In this document: positions 20,589 to 45,091 of the stretch, piece after piece | Numbering within the stretch: position 1 is the stretch's first letter | Layout: every line of letters begins with the position of its first letter | DNA from: Ianthella basta | Taxonomy: Eukaryota; Porifera; Demospongiae; Verongiida; Ianthellidae | Direction of reading: 5' to 3' | Assembly: GCA_964019415.1 (NCBI GenBank) | Contig: OZ025872.1 | Span: 3,989,014 to 4,053,013, forward strand | Length of the DNA stretch: 64,000 nt | Program-made: the position numbers and the translations under genes | Notes under the pieces: model-generated | Seen by the model: only the letters and a program-made list of their open reading frames with translations | The model's database searches: none | What the model was told of the DNA's origin: nothing

Positions 20589-21730
20589 TGGGTGTAAGCT
20601 AGTTAAGCAATTGTCATTAATAAAGGCAATTAAACACATGGCACGGTCGAAATACAGTGAATGTTCCTCACTGAATTCACCATCATAGAATTTCAGTGGA
20701 GGTACGTATATGCGGCTACTTGCAGGAGAATGGAGGAAATGATAAGCAATAATTAGTCAAACTCTTCTATATGTAAGTACAGTTAAACCTGCCAGTGATG
20801 GTCATCGCTTGAGGTAGCTAGGCACCTTTCTAAAACAGCCTTCCCCTGGACTGAATTAGCATTGCAGCAATGGTAAGGAGAAATGTAGTAAACTGGCCTA
20901 GGTTAAAGATGATTGTCTGAGACACATCTCAGTACTGTACATCACTGCTGCCTGGGCTATCATAAATACTCTGTATACTATCCACCGTGTATGGTATGTG
21001 CGTTTACATAATACGGACAATCTTAGTCAGGATAGCCGCTAGCCTCTACTTTGTCACCGTGCACGGGCGCCCTTGCGAGCGATGACAAAGTAGGGGCTAG
21101 TGGCTAGACGAAGACAATCTATGCTGGCAAGTGCAGCATACATACATAACACACACCATGGACAACAGTGAACCACAGTCGTAAGCTAACCACTATGGAC
21201 AACCACTGATGAATAGCACCTGCGGTACCCTTACACACATACATACATATGTCTACATATGCTCCATATATAGTAGCAGTTATTATAACACTCACACACT
21301 ATGAAATGTGTGGTAACACAGCACAGCAGAGTAACTGTAGCCACATGCCAGTATCTACAGTGGAGTACTCTAGGTAGTTAGGGCACCTAGTCACAACGCC
21401 ATTAGTCTAGGTCTACTTGGGTGCTCAGAATGAAGCATGCATTAAGGGCAGAGTATATCTGAGGGAGTACTGCCAAAGTTAGACAAGACTCGCTAGGTTG
21501 GCATCACTGCATATATACCACAGAAACTTCACTTACCCTTTTAACGTTAACGTATCCATGGCAATAACAAAACACACACTCTACTACTACTAGTATTTTA
21601 ACCGTTATGTCACATGATGCAGCTGATGCAATCTTTAACACACACCCCAGACTAGGGGAGTTTCCTTTAATTTTCTCTTTCACGTGTAAGGGCCTTTGAC
21701 GTTCCAGCTGTGCTTGCGTAGGCCGAGGGG
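20589..21730. other. Duplicated intergenic flank; foldback at about 21020-21115
   Basis: Matches 13747-14392 and 26220-26810. A palindromic segment (GCCGCTAGCC...CTACTTTGTCACCGTGCACGG and its complement) occupies about 21020-21115. The last 200 bp match the promoter region of the PTDSS2-like gene (CACGTGTAA near 21682 and GACGTTCCAGCTGTGCTTGC). No gene is seen. Confidence 0.65.
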
Positions 21731-21927
21731 ATGTCGACAGAAGAACTCAAGAGATCACCTCTGAGGGACGGGCAGCTGAACAACGGCCGGAGGGAATGGC
21801 GCTGCTAAGAAAAACAGTACGGGCTACCACTCGGACGGGCCTTTTTCGCGCAAGCGCTTTCAACTCGAAGGCGTGTCGCCGAACAACACCGAGACGTTCT
21901 CCGACGAAGGAGACCCCTTTCTCTGAT
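21731..21927 (+). pseudogene. Duplicated, frameshifted exon 1 of the PTDSS2-like gene
   Basis: Matches 26811-27007 from the ATG onward but has a one-base loss (AACGGCCGG against AACGGGTCGG) and further changes, giving a premature stop after about 25 codons. Its donor region is altered and no downstream exons follow. Confidence 0.88.
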
Positions 21928-22990
21928 GAGCTAAAAGGTACGTAAGTGTATTAAAGCAATACAGTGGACGCTGTAGCCTCGTAGGCTGTTCCCACCATCA
22001 GTGCCGTGGTGGTGGAATCGGAACCTGGACTTCAGGCTATCGTCCAGTAGCTCTAGTGTGCTATCCTTGGGTTACATGCAAATGTCCTTCAGGCGAAATT
22101 TCAGATCATTCACGCTGCGAATATGCATACTGGCCGTATTTATTTTCCTGTCTAAGGAGATTACTATCACACTGTACAGTGACTGTAGGCTACTCTATTC
22201 ATTGTCATTCATAGCTACGCCACCATATCATACAGTAAGTTGAGTGGGCAATCACCTATAAACATAGGATTGGCTGGAGCTCTTATGGCAGAGTTATCTT
22301 CCCATACCCAAGTGACCAGGGTGGCAGGAAACATTGGCCTTCCAATCCACTTACAAACTGTGAAAGCCTGCCAGTGGAGACTTATGCAGTTGGTGATAAA
22401 GATTGGGTGTCAAAATAGAGTGACTTTTCGTTTGTATTACAGCATACAAACAACCACTGCCATCCCTACATAGACAGCACTACTGTGCTGTCTGATATAG
22501 TCTTGGTGCAGCTGCACCATCCTCTTCTCCTATTGTGTACAAATGTGGGTTTTCACACAAAAGGGACCTTCATGAGTTCCGCATTAATTAAATGTTTTAT
22601 GATGTTCGATTGCGAATATATCACAAACGAAACGTACGACCTGCACTACGATTGCATAACTGGTGAGGTATATGTGGTCGCTCGATCCATATCGCCATTT
22701 GCTCCAACTGAATACAGCGTAGTTTGAAGAAGTAGCAGGGCTATTCTCCCATGCAGGCACCCAGTAGAGGAAAGAAAACAATATTATACAATACAGAAAA
22801 GGGTGATAATGGCATTGTCAATGAAATTGTCAATTGATGATTCAATATCATGCAACGTGCTAGAAAATATGGAAGAACTCATAGGATGACTTCGCATAAA
22901 TAAGTACAGCAATAGAAATTGATTGATGGAATGATTCAGTGTAAGAGTCATTGGTGAATGAGGAATTGGACACACCCATTAAGACAAAAT
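21928..22990. other. Remnant of PTDSS2-like intron 1, no gene seen
   Basis: Contains segments similar to 27010-27910 (CCTTGGG...CAAATGTCCTTCAGGCGAAATT and the block near 22250-22330 against 27700-27790). It ends where CARD-like copy 3 begins. No coding frame is supported. Confidence 0.6.
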
Positions 22991-23017
22991 GCTAAAAATA
23001 TTCAATTTGTACAACAT

Positions 23018-24181
23018 TTACAAAATACGGACAAACAGGGCATAAAAGAATGCTAGAACCATTATGAACAGATTAAAAATGGCTCCAATTGCATTACTAA
23101 GGTATGGCACCCACTTCAGCAGCCACTGAGGCCAAAATGATAATTTGGTGAGGGTTGCACTTGAGTGGCCGGGTGCCTCCTTGACGCCATGTGGTCTATC
23201 AACACTAGGAAGCTGCAGGAGTTGTGATGGATCATTGCACTCTAACAGATCTTCTATTGCAGCTGGCAAGTTCAGGAGGCGGGCAAGCTTGCTAAACCAC
23301 GAGGTCTCCGTGTCCCCCAAGAGTGAATAAATTAGATTGTAATCACACTTCTCAGCCAACTTCTTCATGGACATCATGTGCAAAGTCATTTCGCGCCTGT
23401 TGCTCCTTCGCTTATGACACTCTGCCAGGACAATGTAGATGAACAGTACGCCAGACATTACCATATCCAAGAAAATGCTAGAGTCAAAATTAACCGCATT
23501 TCTGCTGCCATGTTCCAATGTGGCTGGAATAACTGTGTTCACAATGAGCCGTTCCAGCTCCGGTGTCAAGCTGTCTGACTGCAAGGCATCATAGGCTAGA
23601 TACGCTCCATGTATTAGCATGAGGCCTGCGGACAAGACATCGTGGTCCACGAGGTGCTGTAGGCGTAAAGCGGCATTAATGTGCTCCCTACACTTTTCAG
23701 AGTCACTGGTGAAGTAGCACCATCCCAAGTGTGCGTGTAGACGGAACTCTAGTGTAACGGGATTTTGGCAATCCTCTCGACGGCACAGAGCCAGGCCATT
23801 AGACTCCAACTTTGGGATGTATCTTTCACTGTCGTTACATCCGACTTGTAACGCGGCCACTTTCAGGTCTACTGGGTAATCCTTACCCATTAGTGTGTCT
23901 ACGACTACTTCCGCCGTTTGTCGATTCAGATTGATAACAGTGTTGGTGATTGTTTGGTGGATCTTGCTAGTGAGAATACCAGCTGGTTGCAAACGTGGAG
24001 GATGCCTAGCCCTTGAAGGAGATACGGCTTTTGAATAGGCTGTGGGGTCGATGAAACTCAGAAAGCACAGAATGTCCTTCTCCCATTCTTCCCATTCATC
24101 ATCTTCTGACAACAGCTTTCTGACTCTTGAAGCAATGAGTTCATGGGCAGGAAGAACACACTTGAGTTTCACAAGTTTCAC
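23018..24181 (-). pseudogene. CARD-like family copy 3, N-terminally truncated (CARD-like domain missing)
   Basis: Open for 387 aa. From residue about 8 onward (CVLPAHELIASRVRKLLSE) it aligns with copy 2 from about residue 95 to the C-terminal anchor (IFNLFIMVLAFFYALFVRIL), with no internal stop. The first 95 or so codons, including the CARD-like domain, are absent. The sequence breaks at about 24170 into DNA matching the SEC31 upstream region. It could be a pseudogene or a chimera expressed from the neighbouring SEC31 promoter copy. Confidence 0.7.
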
Positions 24182-24277
24182 CTTGGATCAAAAGATACCA
24201 CTACCAACGTGTTCTCTGGAAATGTACGTATCTCTGTAATGTATGGATCTGCTTGGCTGGAGCGCCTATAAGAGGAT

Positions 24278-24446
24278 TGCTCACCTCTGATTACTCGATG
24301 TGTCTTAAGCGCTGATCTTGTGCTGGACACTTAGAGATACCGTCTATGGAGACAGCTTCAGACAGAGTACGCACCAAGTCGCACTGTGACATTTTCTACC
24401 CACAATGTGTGCACGTTTCCATTGTGACGTCACAGTCATGACATCA
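24278..24446 (-). pseudogene. Second duplicated SEC31 promoter/5'UTR exon, upstream of CARD-like copy 3
   Basis: Resembles 8622-8771: donor-like GTGAGC, GATGTGTCTT and GATCTTGTGCT segments, then CCCACAATGTGTGCACGTTTCC and a perfect TGACGTCA (24425-24432) with a degenerate second site. The 11-codon uORF is not kept. Oriented so that transcription would enter CARD-like copy 3. Confidence 0.7.
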
Positions 24447-24672
24447 TTATCTAGCATATAATTATATAATTTTTACGTATGACATGTATTCATATTGTAT
24501 TGCATTGTTATAGCTGCAGCTGGTATCAACGGGGCACATAACACAAATAAAGACGCAGTAGTAGAAAAAGGTAAATGGTTCAGTGATAAAAATGATTGGC
24601 GAATGGGCATGCAATAATGGTGGAATCCCAAATTATACTACATTTCTTACTGAAATAAACATAATATAAAAT

Positions 24673-26065
24673 TCAAGAAATAATGACAAAATATGCACAA
24701 ACAGCTAGCAGAGCAAACAGGAAAAATAGAACAATTTTGAAAAGCTTGACTCTTTCTGCACTGGGGCATGATGACACCCACTTTACCGGCTTTTGTAGCC
24801 AGAAACACAGTTTGGTCGCAGTTGAGTGGCTGTGCACCTCCTCCATTTCAGCCAATCCATCAACACAAGAACATCGGAGGAGTTGTGATGGATCATTGCA
24901 TTCTAACAGCTCTTCTTTTGTAGCTGGCAACGTTAGGAGGCGCAAGAGCTTTCCAAACCATGAGCTTGTAATCACAATTCTGGGCCAATTTCTTCATGGA
25001 CTTCATGTGCGAAGTCATTCCATCCCTGTTCCCCTTTCGCTTATGGCACTCAGCCAAGACAATGTAGATGAACAGTACATCAGACATAGCTGTTTCCAAG
25101 AAAATGACAGAATCAAAGTTCACAGCATTTCTCTTGCCATGTTCCAATGCAGCAGGAATCACTGTCTTTACAATAAGCTGCTCCAGTTCCGGTGTAAGGC
25201 TGTCTGATTGTAGAGCATCGTATGCGAGTGAGGCTCCATGTATTAGCATAAGGTCTGCTAACACAACATCATAGCCCACATCGTATTGAAGGAAAACAGC
25301 AGCATTAAAATGTTCCCTGAATTTCGCAGGGTTACTGATAAAATAGCACCATGCCAAATGTGTATGTAGACGAAACTCTAGTGTAAGAGGATTTTGGCAG
25401 TCCTCTTGACTGCACAGAGCCAAACCTTCAGACTCCAACTTTGGGATGTACCTTTCACTGTCGTTAGATCCAACTTGCAATGCGGCCACTTTCAGGTCTA
25501 CCGGGTAGCCTTTCTTCATTATCAGGTCTACAACTACTTCTGCTGTTTGCCGATCTAGATTGATAACAGTGTTGGTGACTGTCTGATGGAACTTGCCAGT
25601 GAGAATACCAGTTGTTTGCACTCGTGAAGGAACCCTTGCACTTGATGGAAATACAGCTCTTGAAGACGCTGTGCACGTGGGATCAATGAAACACAGGAAG
25701 CACATAATCTCCTTCTTCCATTCTTCCCATTCCTCGTAACTGTCTTCTCTTACATCTTCCAACAACCGCTTCTTGACTTCAAAAGCAATGAGTGCATGGG
25801 CGAGAGCACCACACTCACTGGATTCGGCACTCTGCTCTAGGATATCACAATATGTTCGAATGACAGAATGATCTTGCTTGTAGAGGTGGTTGATCAGTAG
25901 ACGGTTCTTCCTAAATTTCACTCGTTCACTGTCTATAGCCAACATTAGGTGATAATCGATCACATTCCTTTCAAACAAGGGTCCCAGAATATAATCGACT
26001 TCCAAAGATTTCTCTTGAAGTGTGTAACAGTGCTGAATAGATCTTTGGATGCTGCTGGCAGCCAT
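24673..26065 (-). pseudogene. CARD-like family copy 4, frameshifted by a 32-bp deletion
   Basis: The first frame (24893-26065, 390 aa, start MAASSIQRSIQHCYTLQEKS) holds the CARD-like domain and helical body and is very close to copy 1 over its last half. At about 24960 a deletion of about 32 bp relative to copy 1 (position 9232-9263) shifts the frame. The remaining C-terminal part continues in another frame (24673-24975) and still encodes the membrane anchor (FKIVLFFLFALLAVCAYFVII). As read it would give an aberrant C-terminus. Confidence 0.75.
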
Positions 26066-26810
26066 ATTGGTGTGGCCACAGGTGTGGTGGCAGACCTCTA
26101 TTCTAGCCTGGCCTCTATACGGACAAATATGATAGTCTATGATGTTTATCAGCTGATGAAGGCCTATATGTCCGAAACGTCCCGAGTTACAGTGAATTTT
26201 CTGCTATGCAAGTGCTTGATCAACTACCCACTAGCCACAATACATAATCTATGCTGGCTAGTTCAGCATGTATACATAACACACTCTATGGACAACAGTG
26301 GACCAAAGTCATAAGCTAACCACTGTGGACAACCACTGATGAATAGCATCCTTACATACGTACATGTGTCTACATAATTATGTTCCATAGTAGCAGTTAT
26401 ATAGCTATCACTCAGACACTATGAAATATGTGGTAGCACAGCACAGTAGAGTAACTGTCACCACATGCAAGTATCTACAGTGGACTACTGTAGTTAGAGC
26501 ACCTAGCCACAACACCATTAGCTACTCACTGGATGCTCAGAATGAAGCATGCAGTAAGGGCAGGGTACTGCCATAGCTAGATAAGACACCCTAGGTTGGT
26601 TTCACTGTGTACCATACAACTTCACTTACTCTTTCAAGCGTAACCAATGACAAACAAACACTCGTGGCTTGTGTCACATGACGCAGCTGATGCAATCTTA
26701 AACGCACACCTGTGGCCCATATGCCCATGGGGATTTTCCTTTAATTTTCTCATTCTCTTTCACGTGTAACGACCATTGACGTTCCAGCTGTGCTTGCGTA
26801 GGCCGAGGGG
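26066..26810. other. Duplicated intergenic flank and promoter region of the PTDSS2-like gene
   Basis: About 26220-26640 matches 21120-21540. The final stretch holds CACGTG (E-box type, about 26761) and the segment GACGTTCCAGCTGTGCTTGC, both duplicated upstream of the dead exon at 21731. No TATA box is evident. Confidence 0.55.
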
Positions 26811-35035
<8,225 letters not shown>

Positions 35036-35656
35036 CTTTCAAACATGGTGCTGAGGTGTGAGAAAATGGCTGCCTCTCGTGTTGCATTTTCAAGCCAAAC
35101 GTAGTAAAGTAGTTAGGGTCTTGCTTATTTGCTTATACATGCCACTATTATATTATTAGTGCAGTGCATGTATTGTACATGTAGTTACGTGCTAAAACGT
35201 AATATTAAACAGTACTGCTATACAGGAACACTGTTATTTATGCTGTTTTACTGCACTATGCTTGCTGTTTAATATGTGTTTACTGTACTAGTATTTAACT
35301 GCAGTGATGCAAGGTGATCTCCCTATATGAAGAACCTCCCTATATGCATGTGGGATGAGTAATTGATGCGGCTACTTCAGCTGGCAGTTTAATTTCATGA
35401 CTGTGTAATATGCTTTTAGTCCTGGCTAATTGATTTGGTAAGTCCAAATGTTGCATTAGCGATGTTACTGTGCACACAGAGAGATAGGGCCATGTTTGTG
35501 TGCGAGGGCAGAAACTCACACAGGCTTGCCTGGGCAGGTCTGTGTCTGTGTGGGTGTGCGCGCGCTGTCCATGACAATTCCCTAGTAACAGTGACGTAGA
35601 CTCCACGTGAGCTGGCAAAAATGGCCACCAGCATTAGTAACTGAACAGTGACAGAG
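35036..35656. other. Intergenic: PTDSS2-like 3'UTR and upstream region of kinase A
   Basis: AT-rich 3' flank without a canonical AATAAA that I can place with confidence. The last 150 bp (GCTTGCCTGGGCAG...GTGTGTCTGTGTG) match 45950-46060 upstream of kinase B, so the proximal promoter was copied with the gene. Confidence 0.5.
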
Positions 35657-39474
<3,818 letters not shown>

Positions 39475-40295
39475 GTTTACTCAGACGGTAAAGTGTAAAA
39501 CCTGGACTGTGGAATGGAATGGACTCCGGAATGGACTGCGGAATGGACTGCGGACTGGTCCATAATGGTACATGGCTGGATCGCAATACCACCATCAGGG
39601 GTGAATAATGGCACATTCACGATTACAAATGGAGCCAAGCTAAAATGTTAGAAGCATGCACTTTCCCACACATTAGCTACTTGCGCAAGGTTGCCGCCTT
39701 GCCTATGTCATTGACGGGAGAAGACAGTTTCTGGATACTTCTATTTGTCAAGCCAAGCTCGCTTGCTTTTGGCTTCGACTTTGCTGACTTCACATGCACT
39801 AGCTACTTGCCTAACTGTAATCGTAATGGACAAACAATTGAAAACCATCAATGAACCAAGAATCACAATATCATTACAATATGAAAGATTTGTACAAGAT
39901 AGATGTTACTGGATAACTGTGCAGAATGATGAAACAAAGATCACTCAGAATAATTATTACTGTCCAAAATCATTAAACAAATATCATTCAGAATAATGTT
40001 ACAGAATGATAAAGGGAAAATCACGACACAAGAATCATTCAGAATACAAATGTTATAGAGTAACGTCCAAAATCATGACACAAGAATCATTCATAATAAA
40101 AAAATGTTACAGATTCTGAATGATAACGTCCAAAATCATGGTACATGTATAACAGTACATTACATTACATTACAGGCAAGTAGACGAATTACGTGATATC
40201 ACATTAACAGCATATGGCAGAACAACACAATGAATGAAATGAAAAACAAAACAAAACCATGTCAGTGTATGTAAGTGAATAATAGCGGATGTCAG

Positions 40296-43041
40296 TCAGA
40301 GACTTAGCCCAAAAGCGCCATAGAGGTATTGTCTGTGGACTGGAGAAAGCCTACTGTAAACATCAGATGGTACATTGAGGCTGAGTGGTGCAAAGTTTGG
40401 TTCCACTGCTATCACACACTCAAGTCTACAGTGGTAATGAGCAGCTGTCTCCTTCCGGGGTGTAATAAGTGTACCAGAAGAGTCTCGGAACTGACGACGT
40501 TCAGCCCTTGCAATGGCAAGGTCGTAAGGTGGAGTTGGTATGCTTCCATCTGCTGTGCGCAATGTACCTCTACAGCCCTGGCAAGTACGGATGTTCCCTG
40601 TAATGAATTTCACATAGAATGGATTCGGATTCGCAGGCAGAATATGTGAAGGTTGGAAAGGACTGTCAGTGTACATGGTAGAAGGGGCTAAAGGTTGCTG
40701 CACATGTGTCGGGAATGACTGGACTGAGCAGCTACCTATAGTACCATTGAATGTCGAGTTGTTGGACTGACCCATTAATACCATAGGAAGTGGTGGCTGA
40801 GTTGCAAATGTAGCCGTAGGAAGCACAGATGGCTGGATCGCAGGGGGATGAGATACAGCAGGATCCGTTGTAGAAGAGACAGAGGGCTGAGGCACAGCAG
40901 GATGCATTGTTGGAGAGACAGAGGGCTGAGGCACAGCAGGATGCATTGTTGGAGAGACAGAGGGCTGAGGCACAGCAGGATACATTGTGGGACAGACAGA
41001 GGGCTGAGGTTCGGCAGGATGCAGTGCAGGAGAGAGACAGCTAAGAGAGTGTGGCGATGGAACAATGGTGTCTGGAGAGGCTGTACGTGTTACCTTTCTG
41101 CTTCTTGGTGCCTTGTTGCCCTTTCGACCTCTACCAGGCGGCATACCTGTCATTGCCAAAGTGGTCAGGTTCGGTTGAACAGCAGACGACGCATACCAGT
41201 CTAGAAATTTGCGAAGTGAGTTGTTTAGCTGTGCAACGGCCACAGTGTGTGCACAGATATTGCCTGAAACCCACTGTGGGCAGTTTGCATCACAGACATA
41301 CTGGCTACTTCCCTTGGGCCGCACAACATGGGGAGTGTCGCTACGGTAGGACATGACACAGCGCACTCGTTTGTCAGTTCCTGGAGCTGGGGTGATTGCT
41401 GTGTCAGATTGCAACAGTGATGTTGCTTTGCTCCAGATTGCCTGTAACGTTATCAGCGGAATAGTGTGGATTCCGCTATCTTCAGCACTAACATCCAAAC
41501 CCTTCATGGAATGGGGTGGCTGTTGAGTGCTACTTGACGTGCTGGAACAGGCTTCAGAGTGGAACTCACTCAACGCAGCTGCACTGCTGTGGGCTGGGTC
41601 AACTCGTGATACATGAGCAGGTTGTGCTGTCCTAGGATGCGGACACATAGGGGCAGTCAACTGAGCAGAGCTAAGCCTTTCAACAATTTTTTTTGCGTTG
41701 GTCTGAACGCATCTTGTTCCACTCATCCAGCGACACACCCAGCCTTTGGTAGTTCTCGGTTAGTCTGTAACGACCCCTGCCAGATAGCGCACGAATGATC
41801 TCGCTCCGCTGGGAATCGACAAGCTCTTTCATCTCACGGACAAACTCTGGCCACTGGGTCTTCTTGTAAGCCACTTGCTTCTTAATCACTGAGTTCATCG
41901 CTTCAGAACTGTTAGTCGTGAATATCGCAGGCGGAGACCCTAGTCCTGCTGCTTCCCTAAGATCCTTTCGCATATGGTGCCGAATAACATCAGCAGCAGA
42001 ACGTTTGAAGTAGCTAAAAAATTGGGAACCAGCATGACTGGTATGAGGAGACTCGAGTGCATTCCACAGTTTTTCCAATGCGTCAAGTTTGCGATCGAAG
42101 TCTTCCACACTAGTAACATCAACCAGACCTTCTATCTTAACATTGCCTTCACGCTTGCCAAAAATGTCATCTAAAATTGCTTGGGCAACATGCTTTGGGA
42201 TGGCCAAGTCGCGAAGTTTCTCTTGGATATTCCTCTTGAAGTGGAGGAAACAGCGAAGCTGTAGGGCAAAAGGGAAGCTGTGACCAAGTGCCTCAGTGAG
42301 ATTGGCATCCCCATCTGTGCCAATTGCCAAAACATTTCGCAGCGACTTGTTGTAGCCAACCAAAGTACTGGCAAAGTAATTAAAAGTGGCAAACTGTGTG
42401 CGTTGGTGGACAAGGATCGGGCCAAGCATGATCGGGTGCTTTCCTGTGCGAGTGTCCTCGAGCATGAGGTGGTGATAGGTAGTGGGAGTCACAAAGAAAT
42501 CTCCAAGGTTGAAGGTAGTGTCCACAGTGAGTATCGAGAAGTCAGAATTATTGGTACAGAAGCGAACCAAATCATCTATTTGCCAGTCGTAAAACAAAAC
42601 TGACTGTGGCTCTGGTGCAGCCTTAACATCCTGCACAAACATGTCCCCCTTCCCCTGGGACAGTTTACACTCCATCATAATGCTGTACAATACATCATTA
42701 TCTTTTGGCTTCGCAATGCTTCGTCGAAAATTAGCGACCTGCTGCCTATCACGTGGCAGAAATGTAGGTCCTTTCGCTTCAATTTCCCCTCCCTGCTCAC
42801 GGGTTATCGTTTGCACAACATGTTTTGGTGTTGAAGTAGCGGCAAGGGTTCTAATACGCTCCTTCGTCTTTTTGGCCGTCCTGAAGTACGGGGTAGCCAT
42901 CTTAGAATTCCCATGAGGCTTGACCTTTATGTCAACCTCTGGGCCCTCAAACATATACTGCAGCATGCCAAACTTGTTGACATTTCCTTCCAAGTCTACA
43001 GTAAAGGAAGCATCTCTAATGCACTTTCGTGGCCAGACCAC
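40296..43041 (-). CDS. MULE transposase main body, two frames broken at an A8 run
   Basis: The 453-aa frame (41680-43041) holds the catalytic domain: first Asp in ILTVDTTFNLGDFF, second in AIGTDGDANLTEA followed by RCFLHFKRN (C-x2-H), and Glu in TNSSEAMNSVIK. At 41686-41693 a run of eight A on the coding strand ends the frame (RKKNC then stop). The rest continues one base over as a 480-aa frame (40296-41738) with a SWIM finger (CDANCPQWVSGNICAH) and a Pro/Ser repeat (about 40850-41030). Seven As would restore one frame, so this is either a slippage mutation or a frameshift site. The element also has upstream exons, listed separately. Confidence 0.82.
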
Positions 43042-43365
43042 ACACTGCGAACAGTGGTGGTTTTAAACCACTGGTGGTTTCTCAGGCACAAGTAGTTGTT
43101 TGAAACCAACATTTTTAATACCACTTGTCTGAGAAACCACTACTGACGGCTTTAGACCACCACTGCTTTACAGTGACTGCACTCAAGTGAATATTCCTTT
43201 ACACATTAATATAAAGTTCACATCATGCTTAGGTAACTGTGCTTGTACATATTCGGCACGTGACCATGGGTTAGATGTTTGCACATATGAAGAAATTACC
43301 ACATATATAAACCATTACATGCATGGCACTTCACACAATGTCAGTCATGTTAGTAGCTTACTAAC

Positions 43366-44864
43366 CTTGTATTTCCACTATACATCGTCTGAATTTGCTG
43401 TAACTTGTGTGGATAAAGTAACGACGAATCAGCACAAAATAACCAGCTGCTTGAGTTGGTTTCGCCTGGACAAATACAGCCTTGTTCCTTTCGTCGACTT
43501 GGAAGTACATTCGGCGAGTACCATTTGATTTCCATGATCCTAGGTCATCCGCTTTCAAGTCTTCTATGCTAACTGAGTCCAAATCCATGACAAAAGTACA
43601 GTTGTGGTTCACGCCCAAAGGCTGGACACGGCACACCTTTTCATCAGAGATGGAATCGCTCATCAGGATGTCTATCAATTCAGTGGCCAAGTAGCCCGTG
43701 GACGTCTGTGAGTACACAGGAAGTTCAGGGTCAGCATTGAAGTGGGACATTGGTGGTTCGTCTGAGTCAGACTCTGATGCCGACAGAAAGGTAAGCCTAC
43801 ATCAACACAGAGGGCAAGTGTGCATTATAATATTGCAGCTGTTTTAAGAAGTAACAATGGCAGGCCTATTTCTGAACGGGCCCTAATTCTGAACATTCCA
43901 AAGTTTCAGGCTGTTACCACGTTCCACTGAAAAGAGACTCATTCAGAAAAACGTTTGGAATTAGAGCCCCCTACCATATACCAATCACGACTTCAACTGC
44001 TGCAATCATTAAGGAGAACACAAAAAAATCAGGCTAAATGGCAAAAATGTAACCAGTGACCTACCTCTGTCGTTTAGCAGGTCGGTCATCGTTTTCGCTG
44101 TTTGCACTTTGATCTTCCTCACTGGAGTAATCCAACCGTATGCATCTGCGTAATAAACCAAGACAAGTGCAACTGAAGTCGAAGTCAAATGCACCATTAA
44201 TTATCAGTCTATCAGCTAGTAATCAGAAGGTTTCCCTGTGCAGTGCCTATTGCCACTATTGTGGGGTAAACAGCATGCGGTAATGGCCATGGCACTGTCA
44301 AATGCTCTGGCTATGAGCCACTGTACGGACATTGCAATGGACTTACTTGGATGGGGGCTTCTTAGTTGGCGTAAACACCTTGGGTGGCTTGGGCTGTCCC
44401 TCGTCATCCTCCGACTGCACAGCTAGCTTGGGAGATGTCTTCAGCTGTCCCTCGTCATCCTCCGATTGAACGGCTAGCGGCGGAAGTGCCTTCAGCTGCC
44501 CCTCGTCATCTTCCAACTGAACGGCTAGCGGCGGAAATGTCTTCAGCTGCCCCTCGTCATCCTCCGACTGAACGGCTAGCGGCGGAAGTGTCTTCAGCAG
44601 CCCCTCGTCATCCTCCGACTGAACGGCTAGCAGCAGAGGCGTCTTCAGCTGTCCCACGTCGGTCTTTGACGTAGCAGCAGGCGGCGGGGCTATCCTTGGC
44701 TGAACGGCTAGCGGCGGTGGCTTGATCGGCAGTGACTCTTCGTCAGAGGAGAGGACGATAACGATGGGGTTCAGTGGCGGGGTGGACATAACTAGCAACA
44801 GCACGACCAACAAGTAACAGGCTGAGCGCATTCTACACGAGCAGGTGCTATGCATAAACTGCAA
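43366..44864 (-). CDS. MULE upstream exons: acidic repeat protein region
   Basis: Three exons precede the transposase body: 44347-44864, 44065-44145 and 43366-43796, with in-frame GT-AG joins. Exon 1 encodes a short hydrophobic start (CYLLVVLLLVM) followed by about six 17-aa repeats of the PLAVQSEDDEGQLKT type, encoded by 51-bp repeats at about 44390-44640. Exons 2 and 3 are Ser/Asp/Glu-rich and then globular (ELPVYSQTSTGYLATELIDI). The join from 43366 to the body near 43049 does not keep phase as I read it, and a small foldback (GTGGTTT/AAACCAC, about 43047-43165) lies between, so either an exon is missing or the gene is damaged there. Confidence 0.6.
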
Positions 44865-45091
44865 TGGGGCGCGCTGTTGGACGTTTTCTAAACGTGCATA
44901 TGCTTACGTAACCGTTACTGTGGAGTTGCCCTAGTAACCCTATGTTATGACATCATTACAGTACTAATGACATCATTATAGCTTGTGATGTCATTATCTT
45001 GCCGTTACCATGGAGATTTAGTCCAGTCCACAGTCCATTCCGGAGTCCATTCCATTCCACAGTCCGGGTTTTACACTTTACCTACTCAGAC

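Larger units (their letters stand above)
39487..45082 (-). mobile_element. MULE-type DNA transposon, 5.6 kb, with perfect 9-bp target duplication
   Basis: The terminal inverted repeats of about 60 bp begin GGTAAAGTGTAAAACC at the left; the right end is the complement (GGTTTTACACTTTACC at 45067-45082). TACTCAGAC is duplicated exactly at 39478-39486 and 45083-45091. Nine-bp duplications are diagnostic of Mutator-like elements, and the encoded DDE transposase with SWIM finger agrees. Inside the left terminus GGAATGGACT is repeated. It lies just after the stop codon of kinase A and is recent by its intact duplication. Confidence 0.92.

Noticed and set aside
21731..22480. Second functional PTDSS2 gene
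   Set aside because: Exon 1 copy is frameshifted and no downstream exons follow; the isolated exon 2 copy is elsewhere, at 14973.
44343..44864. Secreted acidic-repeat host protein
   Set aside because: The frame is inside the MULE boundaries and splices in frame to the transposase exons.
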